From the NCBI GenBank assembly GCA_018064605.1, contig JAGHUX010000005.1, forward strand, positions 372,001-436,000: a stretch of DNA of 64,000 nt. Direction: 5' to 3'. Below are positions 25,934-34,667 of this stretch, in pieces (position 1 is the stretch's first letter; each line of letters opens with the position of its first letter). The notes below the pieces were generated by a model, which was not told where the DNA came from, searched no databases, and saw only the letters and a list, made by a program, of their open reading frames with translations. The translations under genes and the position numbers were made by a program. The DNA is from Candidatus Limimorpha caballi (GTDB lineage Bacteria; Bacteroidota; Bacteroidia; Bacteroidales; F082).

Positions 25934-26959
25934 ATGGCTGATAAATCTTTTGATCCCAATGCAGCGGCGGCGCTCGGTTCGGGAATTTACGGACTGCCGT
26001 GCACGGCTGAGGAAGCTGAAATCATTATAATCCCTGTGGAATGGGAGTTGACAACGAGTTACAACCGAGGCACCGTTGACGGCCCGGCGGCGGTCTTCGA
26101 CGGCTCGATGCAAGTCGATCTGTGCCACCACGACTACCCCGACCTGTGGCGGCGCGGCATCTGGATGGACGAGTTCCCGAAACACCTGCGCGAGCTTCAC
26201 GACAGCCTCATCCCGGCGAGCGAAGAGATAATTGAAGCCATCGAGAACGGCGACGCCGACGAGAACCCGCAGGACTACGAAGAACGCTACAAAGCCATCG
26301 AAGACGGCTTCGAGCAGATGTTCGCATGGCTTCGCGCACGCATAAGCTATTGGAAATCAAAGAACAAGAAAGTCGGGCTGCTCGGCGGCGACCACAGCAC
26401 ACCGCTCCCCTATCATCAATACCTCAGCATGACCGACGAGAAATACGGTGTCCTCCACGTCGATGCCCACAGCGACTTGCGCGAACAATTCGAGGGCTTC
26501 AAATATTCACACGCCTCAATATTCTACAACGTATTGAAAATCAAAAACGTCGAAAAGCTCGTCCAAGTCGCCATCCGCGACTACTGTCATCAGGAGAAAC
26601 AATTAATAAAGGAGTCGGGCGGAAGAGTCGTGGCGTTTTACGACCGTGACAACCGCCGGCGCATGTACGAAGGCTGCACGTGGAAACTTATCTGCGACGA
26701 GATCGTTGACGCACTTCCGGAAAAAGTTTACATCTCCGTTGACATCGACGGCCTCGACCCGAAGCTCTGCCCGAACACCGGCACGCCGGTACCTGGAGGC
26801 ATGGAATACGAGGAGCTGATGTACCTGCTCAACAGAATCAAAGGATCCGGGAAAGAGGTCATCGGCTTCGACCTATGCGAGGTGTCGCCCGGCGAAGGCA
26901 CGGAATGGGACGGCAACGTCGGGGCGCGCGTGCTTTATCACCTCTGCGGGATAATATAA
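25934..26959 (+). CDS. speB: Arginase/agmatinase family hydrolase
   Basis: From the ATG at 25934 the protein is 341 residues. The binuclear manganese ligands are all present: GGDHST (about 145), DAHSD (about 170) and SVDIDGLDP (about 264), together with the ending EVSPGEG...GARVLYHL. Agmatinase makes putrescine and urea from agmatine. Sequence alone does not separate it from formimidoylglutamase or related ureohydrolases, and no polyamine or histidine genes are adjacent. An insertion of about 40 charged residues around 95-135 lengthens it relative to short agmatinases. Confidence 0.85.
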   Translation: MADKSFDPNAAAALGSGIYGLPCTAEEAEIIIIPVEWELTTSYNRGTVDGPAAVFDGSMQVDLCHHDYPDLWRRGIWMDEFPKHLRELHDSLIPASEEIIEAIENGDADENPQDYEERYKAIEDGFEQMFAWLRARISYWKSKNKKVGLLGGDHSTPLPYHQYLSMTDEKYGVLHVDAHSDLREQFEGFKYSHASIFYNVLKIKNVEKLVQVAIRDYCHQEKQLIKESGGRVVAFYDRDNRRRMYEGCTWKLICDEIVDALPEKVYISVDIDGLDPKLCPNTGTPVPGGMEYEELMYLLNRIKGSGKEVIGFDLCEVSPGEGTEWDGNVGARVLYHLCGII

Positions 26960-26993
26960 CATCGCGCAGATTTTCCGCAGGAAACCACAAACA

Positions 26994-27030
26994 AAAACAG
27001 CCGGGAGAGAATCTCTTCCGACTGTTTTTT
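26994..27030. terminator. Bidirectional terminator between the arginase-family gene and yebC
   Basis: AAAACAG-C-CGG-GAGAGA and TCTCTTCCG-A-CTGTTTT form an imperfect stem with A and T runs on either side, between convergent genes. Confidence 0.85.
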
Positions 27031-27062
27031 TTGTAATTCAGGTTCATCCGCGGGACAAGACC

Positions 27063-27773
27063 TTACTCCATGTTGGTGTAAACCGCCTGCACGTCTTCGT
27101 CGTCCTCGACTTTTTCGATGAAGTTCATGATGCTTTCCGTCGCTTCATCGTCGAATGCGACAGGTGTGTTGGCGAAGCGCTGGAGGTTGGCCTTGATGAT
27201 GTTGACCTTGTTGGCTTCGAGGGCCTTCTGCATCGTGCCGTAGGCTGTCCAGTCGGCGTATGCGAAGACACCGTCTTCAGTCTCTTCGATCTCTTCGAGG
27301 CCTGCGTCGATGAGTTCGAGTTCGAGGTCGTCCTTGCTCATTCCCGCCGGGAATTCAATCTGGAACACAGCCTTGCGCGAGAACATGAATTCGAGCTGTC
27401 CGGTCTTGAGGAGTTCGCCGCCGTTCTTGTTGAAGTATGAGCGCACGTTGGCGACGGTGCGTGTTGTGTTGTCTGTCGCGCATTCCACGACGCAGAGGAC
27501 ACCGTGAGGGCCTTTGCCTTCATAGACGATCTCGACCATGTCGGCCGTGTTCTTATCCGTCGCGCGTTTGATGGCGGCGTCGATGTTGTCCTTCGGCATG
27601 TTCTCAGCCTTGGCGTTGAGGATGGCCTGACGGAGTTTCGGGTTCATGTCCGGATCCGGACCGCCTTCCTTCGCTGCCATTGTTATGATTTTTCCAAGTT
27701 TCGGGAACACCTTCGACATGTGGCCCCATCTTTTCAATTTAGCCGCCTTGCGGTATTCAAAAGCTCTACCCAT
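27063..27773 (-). CDS. yebC: YebC/PmpR family protein (TACO1-type)
   Basis: This 236-residue protein begins MGRAFEYRKAAKLKRWGHMS, a slight variant of the usual AGHSKWxNI opening. It contains GPDPDMNPKLRQAILNAKA (about 39-57) and YEGKGPHGVLCVVECATDN (about 84). Members act in translation of difficult proline-rich stretches or as DNA-binding regulators. The acidic ending EDDEDVQAVYTNME is typical. It is preceded by TATTTTTG (27820-27813 on minus). Confidence 0.95.
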   Translation of the reverse strand: MGRAFEYRKAAKLKRWGHMSKVFPKLGKIITMAAKEGGPDPDMNPKLRQAILNAKAENMPKDNIDAAIKRATDKNTADMVEIVYEGKGPHGVLCVVECATDNTTRTVANVRSYFNKNGGELLKTGQLEFMFSRKAVFQIEFPAGMSKDDLELELIDAGLEEIEETEDGVFAYADWTAYGTMQKALEANKVNIIKANLQRFANTPVAFDDEATESIMNFIEKVEDDEDVQAVYTNME

Positions 27774-27884
27774 AGTATTGTGTTTATGATTTTATCAGAC
27801 AAATTTTGGGTGCAAAAATAGTAAAAAAAAACACACAATAAAAAAAAATTGTACTTTTGCAACCACAAATAAAATATCACGTGT

Positions 27885-28469
27885 ATGACTATTTCCGAAG
27901 AAGAATTACAGCGTATTGTAGCGGCAGCTGTCAAAGTTGCTTTAAATGAAATCAAAAGTCAAGAACAGCCCGTCAAGACTACCAGCGGAGGGAAAGTTGA
28001 TGTGAAACAATTCTCTGACGATGAGTTGGATAAGGCAATGCGTCTGATGGAAGCGAATCGTGGCAAGGATGACGAGCCCAAAGTGGGGATTTTCTGGTTC
28101 GACCCCCGTCACAACGACTTATTCGGAGTGCGTTCTCACAGAGTTTCTGATTACTTGAAACCCAATGCACGTTCCGAATACGGCAGCGTGTCGTGCTCCG
28201 AGATGCATGAAGATGTATGGAAAAAAGAATATCATCGTCAGAAATACAAAAACAATGGCCTGGGACCATACGTTGGAGCATACGAGATGACTCCACGCGG
28301 ACGGATATTCTACAATCCTGAAACTGAAGAATTTACTATCGCTGTAGGCTCATGGATTGAGCAATACCCACATGCTGTTGCTCTTATTGAGGAGGAATTC
28401 AATCTAAAAGACACCAAGCATTCTGTAAAGACTGCTCATCACTGGGATATCGGGCAACGGTGGAACTAA
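27885..28469 (+). CDS. Hypothetical protein
   Basis: I do not recognise this 194-residue soluble protein. The N-terminal 25 residues form one helix (EEELQRIVAAAVKVALNEIKS). The middle has VGIFWFDPRHNDLFGVRS (about 67-84), and the C-terminal part has GRIFYNPETEEFTIAVGSW and the polar ending HHWDIGQRWN. The histidines and tryptophans suggest a small alpha/beta fold. TACTTTTG (27852-27859) is a plausible -7 element. It converges with the next gene and the stop codons overlap by four bases. Confidence 0.65.
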   Translation: MTISEEELQRIVAAAVKVALNEIKSQEQPVKTTSGGKVDVKQFSDDELDKAMRLMEANRGKDDEPKVGIFWFDPRHNDLFGVRSHRVSDYLKPNARSEYGSVSCSEMHEDVWKKEYHRQKYKNNGLGPYVGAYEMTPRGRIFYNPETEEFTIAVGSWIEQYPHAVALIEEEFNLKDTKHSVKTAHHWDIGQRWN

Positions 28470-29743
28470 GTTTTCTGCTGTTTCTTCTTCGCCGCCGGAA
28501 AGAGTATATTATTAAGGATGAGTCTGTAGCCGGGCGAGTTCGGGTGCATCTCCAAGTCTGTCGGTTGGTCGCCGACGAGATGGCGGTAGTCTTCCGGGTC
28601 GTGGCCGCCGAAGAAGGTCCAGAACCCGTTGCCGTAGTCGCCGTGGATGTAACGGTCTTCCCCCAACGCCGCGTTGTCACCGAGCACGACGACGGTCGGC
28701 TTGACAAAGCGCTTGTCGAAAGCCGTCGTCTGGCCCATGAATCCTTTTATCAGTTTCTCGTGGCATTGCGTGAGCATCGTCGGCACGGGATCCCACTTCG
28801 CGGAGAAGTCGAAGAGCAGGAAGAAGTCGTTGCCTTCCTTCACCGATTTCGGGCGCGTCTCGGTGACATCGATGTTTGAGACCTCATATTCCTGCGGGTT
28901 CGTCGAGACGGTGAAGTCGGTGAAAGCGAAGCAGTTGTCGTAGTTGAGGCGTTGCGGGTCGCCGGGGCGTATGGCGTCGCCGTCGAACATCACGTCGCAG
29001 ATGTCGAGGCCATCGGCGGCGAGGGCGATGTCGTAGCTGTCGGGTGCGGAGCACATCGCGAAGAGGTAGCCGCCGCCCGCCACGAAGTCGCGTATCTTCT
29101 TCGCCACTGCGAGCTTCAGCTGCGACACCTTGCTGAAGCCATGCCTCCGCGCCGTCTCCTCCTGTTTCAGAACGTCTTCCTTGTACCACGGGTAGTTGCG
29201 GTAGCGCACCCAGAACTTCCCGTACTGCCCCGTGAAGTCCTCATGGTGCATGTGAAGCCAGTCGTATGAAGGCAGCACGCCGTCGAGCACCTCATCGTCA
29301 TAGATGATGTCGTAAGGGATTTCGGCGTAAGTCAGGACCAAGGTGACGGCGTCGTCCCACGGGAGTATGTTCTTCGGGGCATAGACCGCGAGACGCGGCA
29401 CTTTCTGGAGTTTCATCTCGTCCATGTTCACGCCCGGGTCGGCGATTTCGGCGAGTATCGACTCCGCCTGCACGTCGGCGATGACCTGATACGTGACGTT
29501 GCGCAGCTTGCATTCGCGCTCGAACATGTCGTGATACGGGATGAGGTAGCTGCCGCCCTTGTAATTCAGCAGCCAGCTGATCTCCACCTCGCGCTCAAGA
29601 ATCCAGTAAGCCACTCCGTAGGCCTTCAAATGGTTAGTCTGCGTCTCGTCCATCGGCACAAGGATGTACGCCGCATTCATTCTCTGAACGCTCAACAACA
29701 TGACAGCCAATAATATAAGAAATCTTTTAAAAGTTTTCATCAT
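28466..29743 (-). CDS. Secreted protein of unknown function (often labelled asparagine synthetase B)
   Basis: The 425-residue protein has a signal peptide, MMKTFKRFLILLAVMLLSVQRMNA, so it acts outside the cytoplasm. The mature region contains RLAVYAPKNILPWDDAVTLVL (about 117), YDDEVLDGVLPSYDWLHMHH and FVAGGGYLFAMCSAPDSYDI (about 220-240). The last resembles a class I glutamine-amidotransferase-like or ThuA-like segment with a nucleophile-elbow cysteine. I see no asparagine-synthetase domains, so that label, which I recall for Bacteroidota homologues, is not supported here. Codon use is strongly G+C-rich. Confidence 0.6.
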   Translation of the reverse strand: MMKTFKRFLILLAVMLLSVQRMNAAYILVPMDETQTNHLKAYGVAYWILEREVEISWLLNYKGGSYLIPYHDMFERECKLRNVTYQVIADVQAESILAEIADPGVNMDEMKLQKVPRLAVYAPKNILPWDDAVTLVLTYAEIPYDIIYDDEVLDGVLPSYDWLHMHHEDFTGQYGKFWVRYRNYPWYKEDVLKQEETARRHGFSKVSQLKLAVAKKIRDFVAGGGYLFAMCSAPDSYDIALAADGLDICDVMFDGDAIRPGDPQRLNYDNCFAFTDFTVSTNPQEYEVSNIDVTETRPKSVKEGNDFFLLFDFSAKWDPVPTMLTQCHEKLIKGFMGQTTAFDKRFVKPTVVVLGDNAALGEDRYIHGDYGNGFWTFFGGHDPEDYRHLVGDQPTDLEMHPNSPGYRLILNNILFPAAKKKQQKT

Positions 29744-29775
29744 AATTTTAATTTCAAAAACAACATCAGATATGT

Positions 29776-31695
29776 TTATTCGCCCCGAAGATGAGTCAAA
29801 GTACGATGCAGTTTCATGGTCGTATAGTATTCATTCTCAATTCGTTCAACTGTATTTTCCATGTTTTCATTTTCAAAGAATTTGACATCCTTAATCAAAA
29901 CATCCCTCACATTTTCATTCATGTAAATTGATGAAATCACAGCGTCGGCTTTATCCAACTCATTGTCTTTCAAATAAATATACGACAAATTAAAGTACGG
30001 ATACAGAAAGCCCGAACTGATTTGCATGGCTTTCTCGAAATGCGCCACCGCCGCTTCCTTGTTTCCGCAGGCATATTCGGCCGACCCGAGGTCGTTGAGG
30101 TTCTGCTTGCAAAACGGCATGTCGTCAAACGCCTTTCTGTAATCAGCCAACGAGCCGTGGAGTCCGAGTTGTTCCTTCGCCTTTCCGATGTACCAGTTGA
30201 CGGGGAAGCCGTCATTATCAACGGTATAGAAAACAGAGACGGCTTCTTCGTAGCATTTCAAAGCCGTGCTCCAGTCGTTGTTTTTCATCGCGGCAGCTGC
30301 CTCCGCGGAACAACGTTCGCCTTTGTATCTGAAGAAGCCGACGACAAAAACGAGAGCCAGAATCACGACAAAAACACTTTTCCATAAAGCGTTCAGTTTC
30401 AAGTTGGAAAATCCGTTTTCATTCTTGGTAATGTAAGTGAAGAGGACGGCACACATCGCAGCCTTCCAGATGAAATATTCGGTCTTGTCGCTCGGGAAGC
30501 TGAAAAACGAGTTGACGCAACAGCCAACAAACGCGCTCAGGACAACCGCGCCAAAGACGAAGTCGCGCCTGTCATCGGCCTTGCATATCGCAAAAAACGA
30601 CTTCATTATCAACGAGATGACAAAAAGCATATAGACAAAGAAAGTCACATACCCGCATTCGGACAACAGACCAAGGAACTCGTTATGAGGTCTTGTGAAA
30701 TTGACGTTCCAGAAATCGGCGGTGTACAGTTCCGACAGTCCGCAGTCGGGGAACAGCACCTGCCAGTTGCCGACGCCGCAGCCCGTCAGAGGACGGTCAT
30801 CGACCATCTCGTACGTCTTGTCCCACAAGATAAAACGCTCCGACAACGACGACGTCGAATAATACGCGTATTCCACCATGGATTCCTCCGCCGTCTCTGG
30901 CACATCGGCCTTCAGCAAAAGCCGCAGCCCGACAGCAAAAAACATGATGACAACAACAAAGACAGCCACAGTCGCCCCGACCTCAAATTTCCTTGAAAAC
31001 GAAAATCTTTTTTTCCTGACAAAAAACATAATTGCAAAAAGCACCGCCGCGCCCAAATACGAAAGGATAACCGCCCTTGACTTCAGCAAAACAACAAGCG
31101 CGAACGACACGGCGAACAACGTCACCGACAGCCACTTGCAGGATTTCCTTTTCGCTTCGGCAACGTATGCCAATATGAACGAAGACAGCACGAACAACAT
31201 GATTGTCAGGAACGTCTTGTGTCCGCTCAGCCCCGTGACTTTATACAAACCGTCGAAACTGAAATCCTCAACATAAGACAGTTGAATGAGCGACACCAGC
31301 AGATAAAGTACCAACACGACAACGCTTCCGGCATACAACGTCTTACGCGCAGCTTTTTCATTGACAACGAATAGATTGTAAAACAATATCGCGAGCAGGA
31401 AAGTCAATACATATTTCGAATAGACGGACAATGACTCGCATACGTTCACGGCGGAAAACACCGACAGACCAACTGCGAATATCGAAGCAAGATAAACGTA
31501 AAACACCTTTGACTTCGGGACGACCATCGGCCTTGGAGAGAACAATTTAATCACGAAAAGTAACAGCAGACCGGCGGCGGCAATCAAATACCTGACGGCA
31601 AAAACTGCTGTTCCCTGCAACATGTCGAAAGTCACGCATCCGGCAATCAGCAGGATTCCCGCCAAAAAGAGAACTATTTTGTCATTTTTCACCAT
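29776..31695 (-). CDS. O-antigen ligase-like membrane protein with C-terminal TPR region
   Basis: This 639-residue protein has about eleven hydrophobic segments over the first 430 residues. A large periplasmic loop contains TGCGVGNWQVLFPDCG and FTRPHNEFLGLLSECGY (about 310-345), the RxHNxF pattern typical of O-antigen ligase and polymerase (Wzy_C) proteins. Residues from about 465 form TPR-like helices (AAAAMKNNDWSTALKCYEEA, then YACGNKEAAVAHFEKAMQ). Such proteins join or polymerise surface glycans. No glycosyltransferase genes are adjacent. It is transcribed alone. Confidence 0.85.
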   Translation of the reverse strand: MVKNDKIVLFLAGILLIAGCVTFDMLQGTAVFAVRYLIAAAGLLLLFVIKLFSPRPMVVPKSKVFYVYLASIFAVGLSVFSAVNVCESLSVYSKYVLTFLLAILFYNLFVVNEKAARKTLYAGSVVVLVLYLLVSLIQLSYVEDFSFDGLYKVTGLSGHKTFLTIMLFVLSSFILAYVAEAKRKSCKWLSVTLFAVSFALVVLLKSRAVILSYLGAAVLFAIMFFVRKKRFSFSRKFEVGATVAVFVVVIMFFAVGLRLLLKADVPETAEESMVEYAYYSTSSLSERFILWDKTYEMVDDRPLTGCGVGNWQVLFPDCGLSELYTADFWNVNFTRPHNEFLGLLSECGYVTFFVYMLFVISLIMKSFFAICKADDRRDFVFGAVVLSAFVGCCVNSFFSFPSDKTEYFIWKAAMCAVLFTYITKNENGFSNLKLNALWKSVFVVILALVFVVGFFRYKGERCSAEAAAAMKNNDWSTALKCYEEAVSVFYTVDNDGFPVNWYIGKAKEQLGLHGSLADYRKAFDDMPFCKQNLNDLGSAEYACGNKEAAVAHFEKAMQISSGFLYPYFNLSYIYLKDNELDKADAVISSIYMNENVRDVLIKDVKFFENENMENTVERIENEYYTTMKLHRTLTHLRGE

Positions 31696-31817
31696 AAAAT
31701 CAAAATTTCAGTCGGACTCGCACTTAATTCAGTAATCTATTTTACAATCTGACAATCAATTATTTATAAACTTTTCATCTAAAATCAAATTTCCTGCAAA
31801 GATATATCATTTTTTAC

Positions 31818-31825
31818 TATTTTTG
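31818..31825 (+). promoter_or_regulatory. -7 element TATTTTTG for gcvT
   Basis: TATTTTTG lies about 52 bases before the gcvT ATG and matches the -7 consensus. Confidence 0.5.
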
Positions 31826-31876
31826 CACCCGATAAGTCAGTTTTTCAAGATCAGGAACTTAACAAATTATATTACA

Positions 31877-32995
31877 ATGGAAAACACAGAATTGAAAAAG
31901 ACTGCATTGAATGCAATGCATTATGAGATGGGTGCCAAGATGGTCCCGTTTGCAGGTTTCGACATGCCGGTTCAGTTTGAGGGCGTGAACGTTGAACACG
32001 AGACAGTCCGCAAGGGCGTCGGTGTCTTCGACGTGTCGCACATGGGCGAGTTCCGCGCGAAAGGCCCGAAGGCTTTCGCTTTGGTACAGCGTTGCACCAC
32101 AAACGACGTGGCGGCATTGGTTGACGGCAAGGTCCAATACACATGCCTGCCGAACGGCAAGGGCGGCATCGTTGACGACATGCTGGTCTATCGCGTTGCT
32201 GAAGACGAATACTTCATGGTCCCGAACGCGGCCAACATCGACAAGGACTGGGCATGGATGTCGGCAGTGGCCAAGGAGATGGGCATGGAGCTCGGCGTCG
32301 AGTTCATCAACGAGAGCAGCCAGTGGTCACAGCTCGCGGTGCAAGGCCCTCTCGCGCTCAAGGCGATGCAGAAACTCACAAAGACGACCGTTGAAGACAT
32401 GGAATACTACACATTCAAGATCCTGGAGTTTGCAGGCGTGAAGGACATCATCTTCTCGACGACAGGTTACACAGGCGCCGGCGGCTGCGAGATCTACATC
32501 CCGAACGCTGAGGCGGTGAACATCTACAAGCAGGTTCTCGAAGCCGGCAAGGAGTTCGGCATCAAGCCTATCGGTCTCGGCGCACGCGACACTCTCCGCC
32601 TCGAGATGGGTTTCTGCCTCTACGGCAACGACATCTGCGACACCACATCACCTATCGAGGCAGGTCTCGGTTGGATCACCAAGTTCGTTGACGGCAACGA
32701 CTTCATCGACCGCGAGCGTCTCGCACAGCAGAAGGCCGAGGGCGTCACACGCAAGCTCGTCCCGTTCATCATCACAGGCAAGGGCATCGCACGCCACGAA
32801 TACGAGATCTGCGACGCCGAAGGCAACCACATCGGCGAGGTGACCTCAGGCACAATGGCGCCGTCGGTGAAACAGGCCATCGGCATGGGCTACGTGAAGA
32901 AAGAGTTCTCGAAGGCCGGCAGCGTGATCTACATCAAGGTGAGAGAGAAACTCATCCCCGCCGAAGTCACGAAACTTCCTTTCTACAAGGCGTAA
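31877..32995 (+). CDS. gcvT: Aminomethyltransferase (glycine cleavage T protein)
   Basis: The 372-residue protein from ATG 31877 (MENTELKKTALN) is the T protein of glycine cleavage, which moves the aminomethyl carbon of glycine to tetrahydrofolate. Landmarks are FAGFDMPVQFEG, GVFDVSHMGEF (about 48), the folate-site acidic and tyrosine region near STTGYTGAGGCEIY (about 196) and GLGARDTLRLEMGFCLYG (about 233). The other gcv genes are not adjacent. The upstream 18 codons of the frame are excluded as non-family. Confidence 0.97.
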   Translation: MENTELKKTALNAMHYEMGAKMVPFAGFDMPVQFEGVNVEHETVRKGVGVFDVSHMGEFRAKGPKAFALVQRCTTNDVAALVDGKVQYTCLPNGKGGIVDDMLVYRVAEDEYFMVPNAANIDKDWAWMSAVAKEMGMELGVEFINESSQWSQLAVQGPLALKAMQKLTKTTVEDMEYYTFKILEFAGVKDIIFSTTGYTGAGGCEIYIPNAEAVNIYKQVLEAGKEFGIKPIGLGARDTLRLEMGFCLYGNDICDTTSPIEAGLGWITKFVDGNDFIDRERLAQQKAEGVTRKLVPFIITGKGIARHEYEICDAEGNHIGEVTSGTMAPSVKQAIGMGYVKKEFSKAGSVIYIKVREKLIPAEVTKLPFYKA

Positions 32996-33002
32996 GTAGT
33001 AG

Positions 33003-33055
33003 AAAGTTTATAAAGTTATAAAGTTATTAAGTTTATAAAGTTATAAAGTAAAAAG
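33003..33055 (+). repeat. ATAAAGTT-type octamer repeats after gcvT
   Basis: AGTTTATAAAGTTATAAAGT recurs in slightly varied copies over about 50 bases between gcvT and its terminator. Confidence 0.75.
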
Positions 33056-33072
33056 TGGGCTGACGCGAAACT

Positions 33073-33114
33073 GAAGAGTCCCCCAAAGATTGGAAAACCT
33101 TTGGGGGACTCTTC
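33073..33114 (+). terminator. Strong terminator between gcvT and DUF5723 gene
   Basis: A perfect 16-bp stem (GAAGAGTCCCCCAAAG with its complement) around a ten-base loop is followed by AATTTTT on the plus strand. Confidence 0.92.
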
Positions 33115-33148
33115 AATTTTTCACCTTTTTCTTGTTGTCGGTCATTCA

Positions 33149-34528
33149 TTAAATGCCGGCCATCCTGTCGGAGGTCTTTTGGAATCTGCCGAGAGAAATC
33201 ACCACACCGGCTCTGATATTCGCGCAGTTGTTCGTCGTGACTATATTCATAGGCTCCTTGCCCATGTTTTTAAACATCAAAACATTGTCCGTGACAGCGT
33301 AGATGTTGACGGCACCTATGTGAAGTGCCAGACCGGCACCCAACGAATTGCCGAACTGCTTGGAAATCGTGTAGTTGGCAGCCAAATTCACGAATCTTCC
33401 GAACGAACCGCTGTATGCGATTGTATAAGACGTTTTCATCTCATCCTGGATTTTCCTCATCTGTCCGATGGCGGTGAACCGCACCGTGGGGTGAAACTCG
33501 TAATAGACTTGCATGTTGACACTGGTATTAAGTTTCGTCTTATAGCCACCGCCATCCGCCAAGGTGTCGTTGCCTCCCCACACATTATCTACAACCTTGT
33601 CAAGCATCGAATTGTAGTCGAATCCAAAATTGTTCGGATCTACCACGCCTGAAAAGTCATCTACGACTTCGATGTTTTCTTTTTTGCTAATGGACTTTGT
33701 GTCTTTCCATTTTATGAAGCCGATGTCTCTGACACTGGCGGCGACGCCGAAATGTTTGTTGAACACGTACGATGCGCCGAAATCGACTCCGAAGCCAATG
33801 TTATTTAATCCAATATCATCAACCAAGTCCATTGAATACGAGTCATACATATCAAACACATTAACCATGTCAATCACATCCTTAACATTAGTCAGGGAAT
33901 TGCCGGACGCTTGTATTTCGACGTTCATGTCGGCACGCAGCGTGCTGTCCATGGCTAACGTGGCCGTGCTGTTCACTTTCGAGTTTGATATGCCCAGAAG
34001 CAATTTCGGACGCAAGCCCACCGTGAGGTGTCTGTTCACATCGTACTGCACACCGACTCCTATCTCAGAGTAGTACATCGTCTCCATTTCGACATCCAAA
34101 TTCTTCTCTCTGGTAAAATCAGTATCTCCCACAAGGAAAACCCCAACAAAATCCTTGGAGAACTTGAAATCATCCTCCAACTTCACACGACAGTCAATGT
34201 TGAAGAAGAACCTGCCTGTGCGGAATCCGAGATTTACCACATCGGAGAATGAGGCATTGAACTGGTTGTTTTTATCATCAAGATTATTGTAGAAGTCATT
34301 AAAGGTCACTTTGTCGGACGAGCTGTTTTTCGCGAACGAGTTGCGCAGCGATGCCGACACTCCAAACCCTATCAGCCCCTTGTACGGCACTCTGATTCCG
34401 GGATTGAAGTAGTTTGAATATGGAAGTTGGGGAAGAAGGGAGATAAGCACCCCCTCATTCTGGGCGTATGAAGTTGCAGAGCAGACCATAAACGCCGCGA
34501 TCACAAAGACTTTGAATATTTTTCTCAT
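33149..34528 (-). CDS. DUF5723 family outer-membrane-type beta-barrel protein
   Basis: From ATG 34528 (MRKIFKVFVIAAFMVCSATSYA, a Sec signal) the protein has 459 residues. Alternating strands rich in aromatic residues (FGVSASLRNSFAKN, VGLRPKLLLGISNSKV, FTAIGQMRKIQ) and repeated glycine-aromatic turns suggest an outer-membrane barrel. The DUF5723 family fits the length and the N-terminal PYSNYFNPGIRVPYKG segment. Function is unknown. It converges with gcvT across a strong terminator. Confidence 0.75.
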   Translation of the reverse strand: MRKIFKVFVIAAFMVCSATSYAQNEGVLISLLPQLPYSNYFNPGIRVPYKGLIGFGVSASLRNSFAKNSSSDKVTFNDFYNNLDDKNNQFNASFSDVVNLGFRTGRFFFNIDCRVKLEDDFKFSKDFVGVFLVGDTDFTREKNLDVEMETMYYSEIGVGVQYDVNRHLTVGLRPKLLLGISNSKVNSTATLAMDSTLRADMNVEIQASGNSLTNVKDVIDMVNVFDMYDSYSMDLVDDIGLNNIGFGVDFGASYVFNKHFGVAASVRDIGFIKWKDTKSISKKENIEVVDDFSGVVDPNNFGFDYNSMLDKVVDNVWGGNDTLADGGGYKTKLNTSVNMQVYYEFHPTVRFTAIGQMRKIQDEMKTSYTIAYSGSFGRFVNLAANYTISKQFGNSLGAGLALHIGAVNIYAVTDNVLMFKNMGKEPMNIVTTNNCANIRAGVVISLGRFQKTSDRMAGI

Positions 34529-34647
34529 AGGATACTGTAATGATATTATCAACGTTTTATACTATGACGACAACGCGTCGTCTGACATCTTAAATTTACG
34601 GCTGCAAAAGTAACAAAAAAAACATCCGCGCAACGGTAAAAATTTAT

Positions 34648-34655
34648 TATTTTTG
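34648..34655 (+). promoter_or_regulatory. -7 element TATTTTTG for the antiporter gene
   Basis: TATTTTTG ends only 13 bases before the first ATG (34668), predicting a very short or nearly leaderless mRNA. Confidence 0.45.
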
Positions 34656-34667
34656 CGGGAAAATTCC

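Noticed and set aside
28466..29743. Asparagine synthetase B
   Set aside because: No N-terminal nucleophile cysteine, no PP-loop synthetase motif, and a signal peptide is present.
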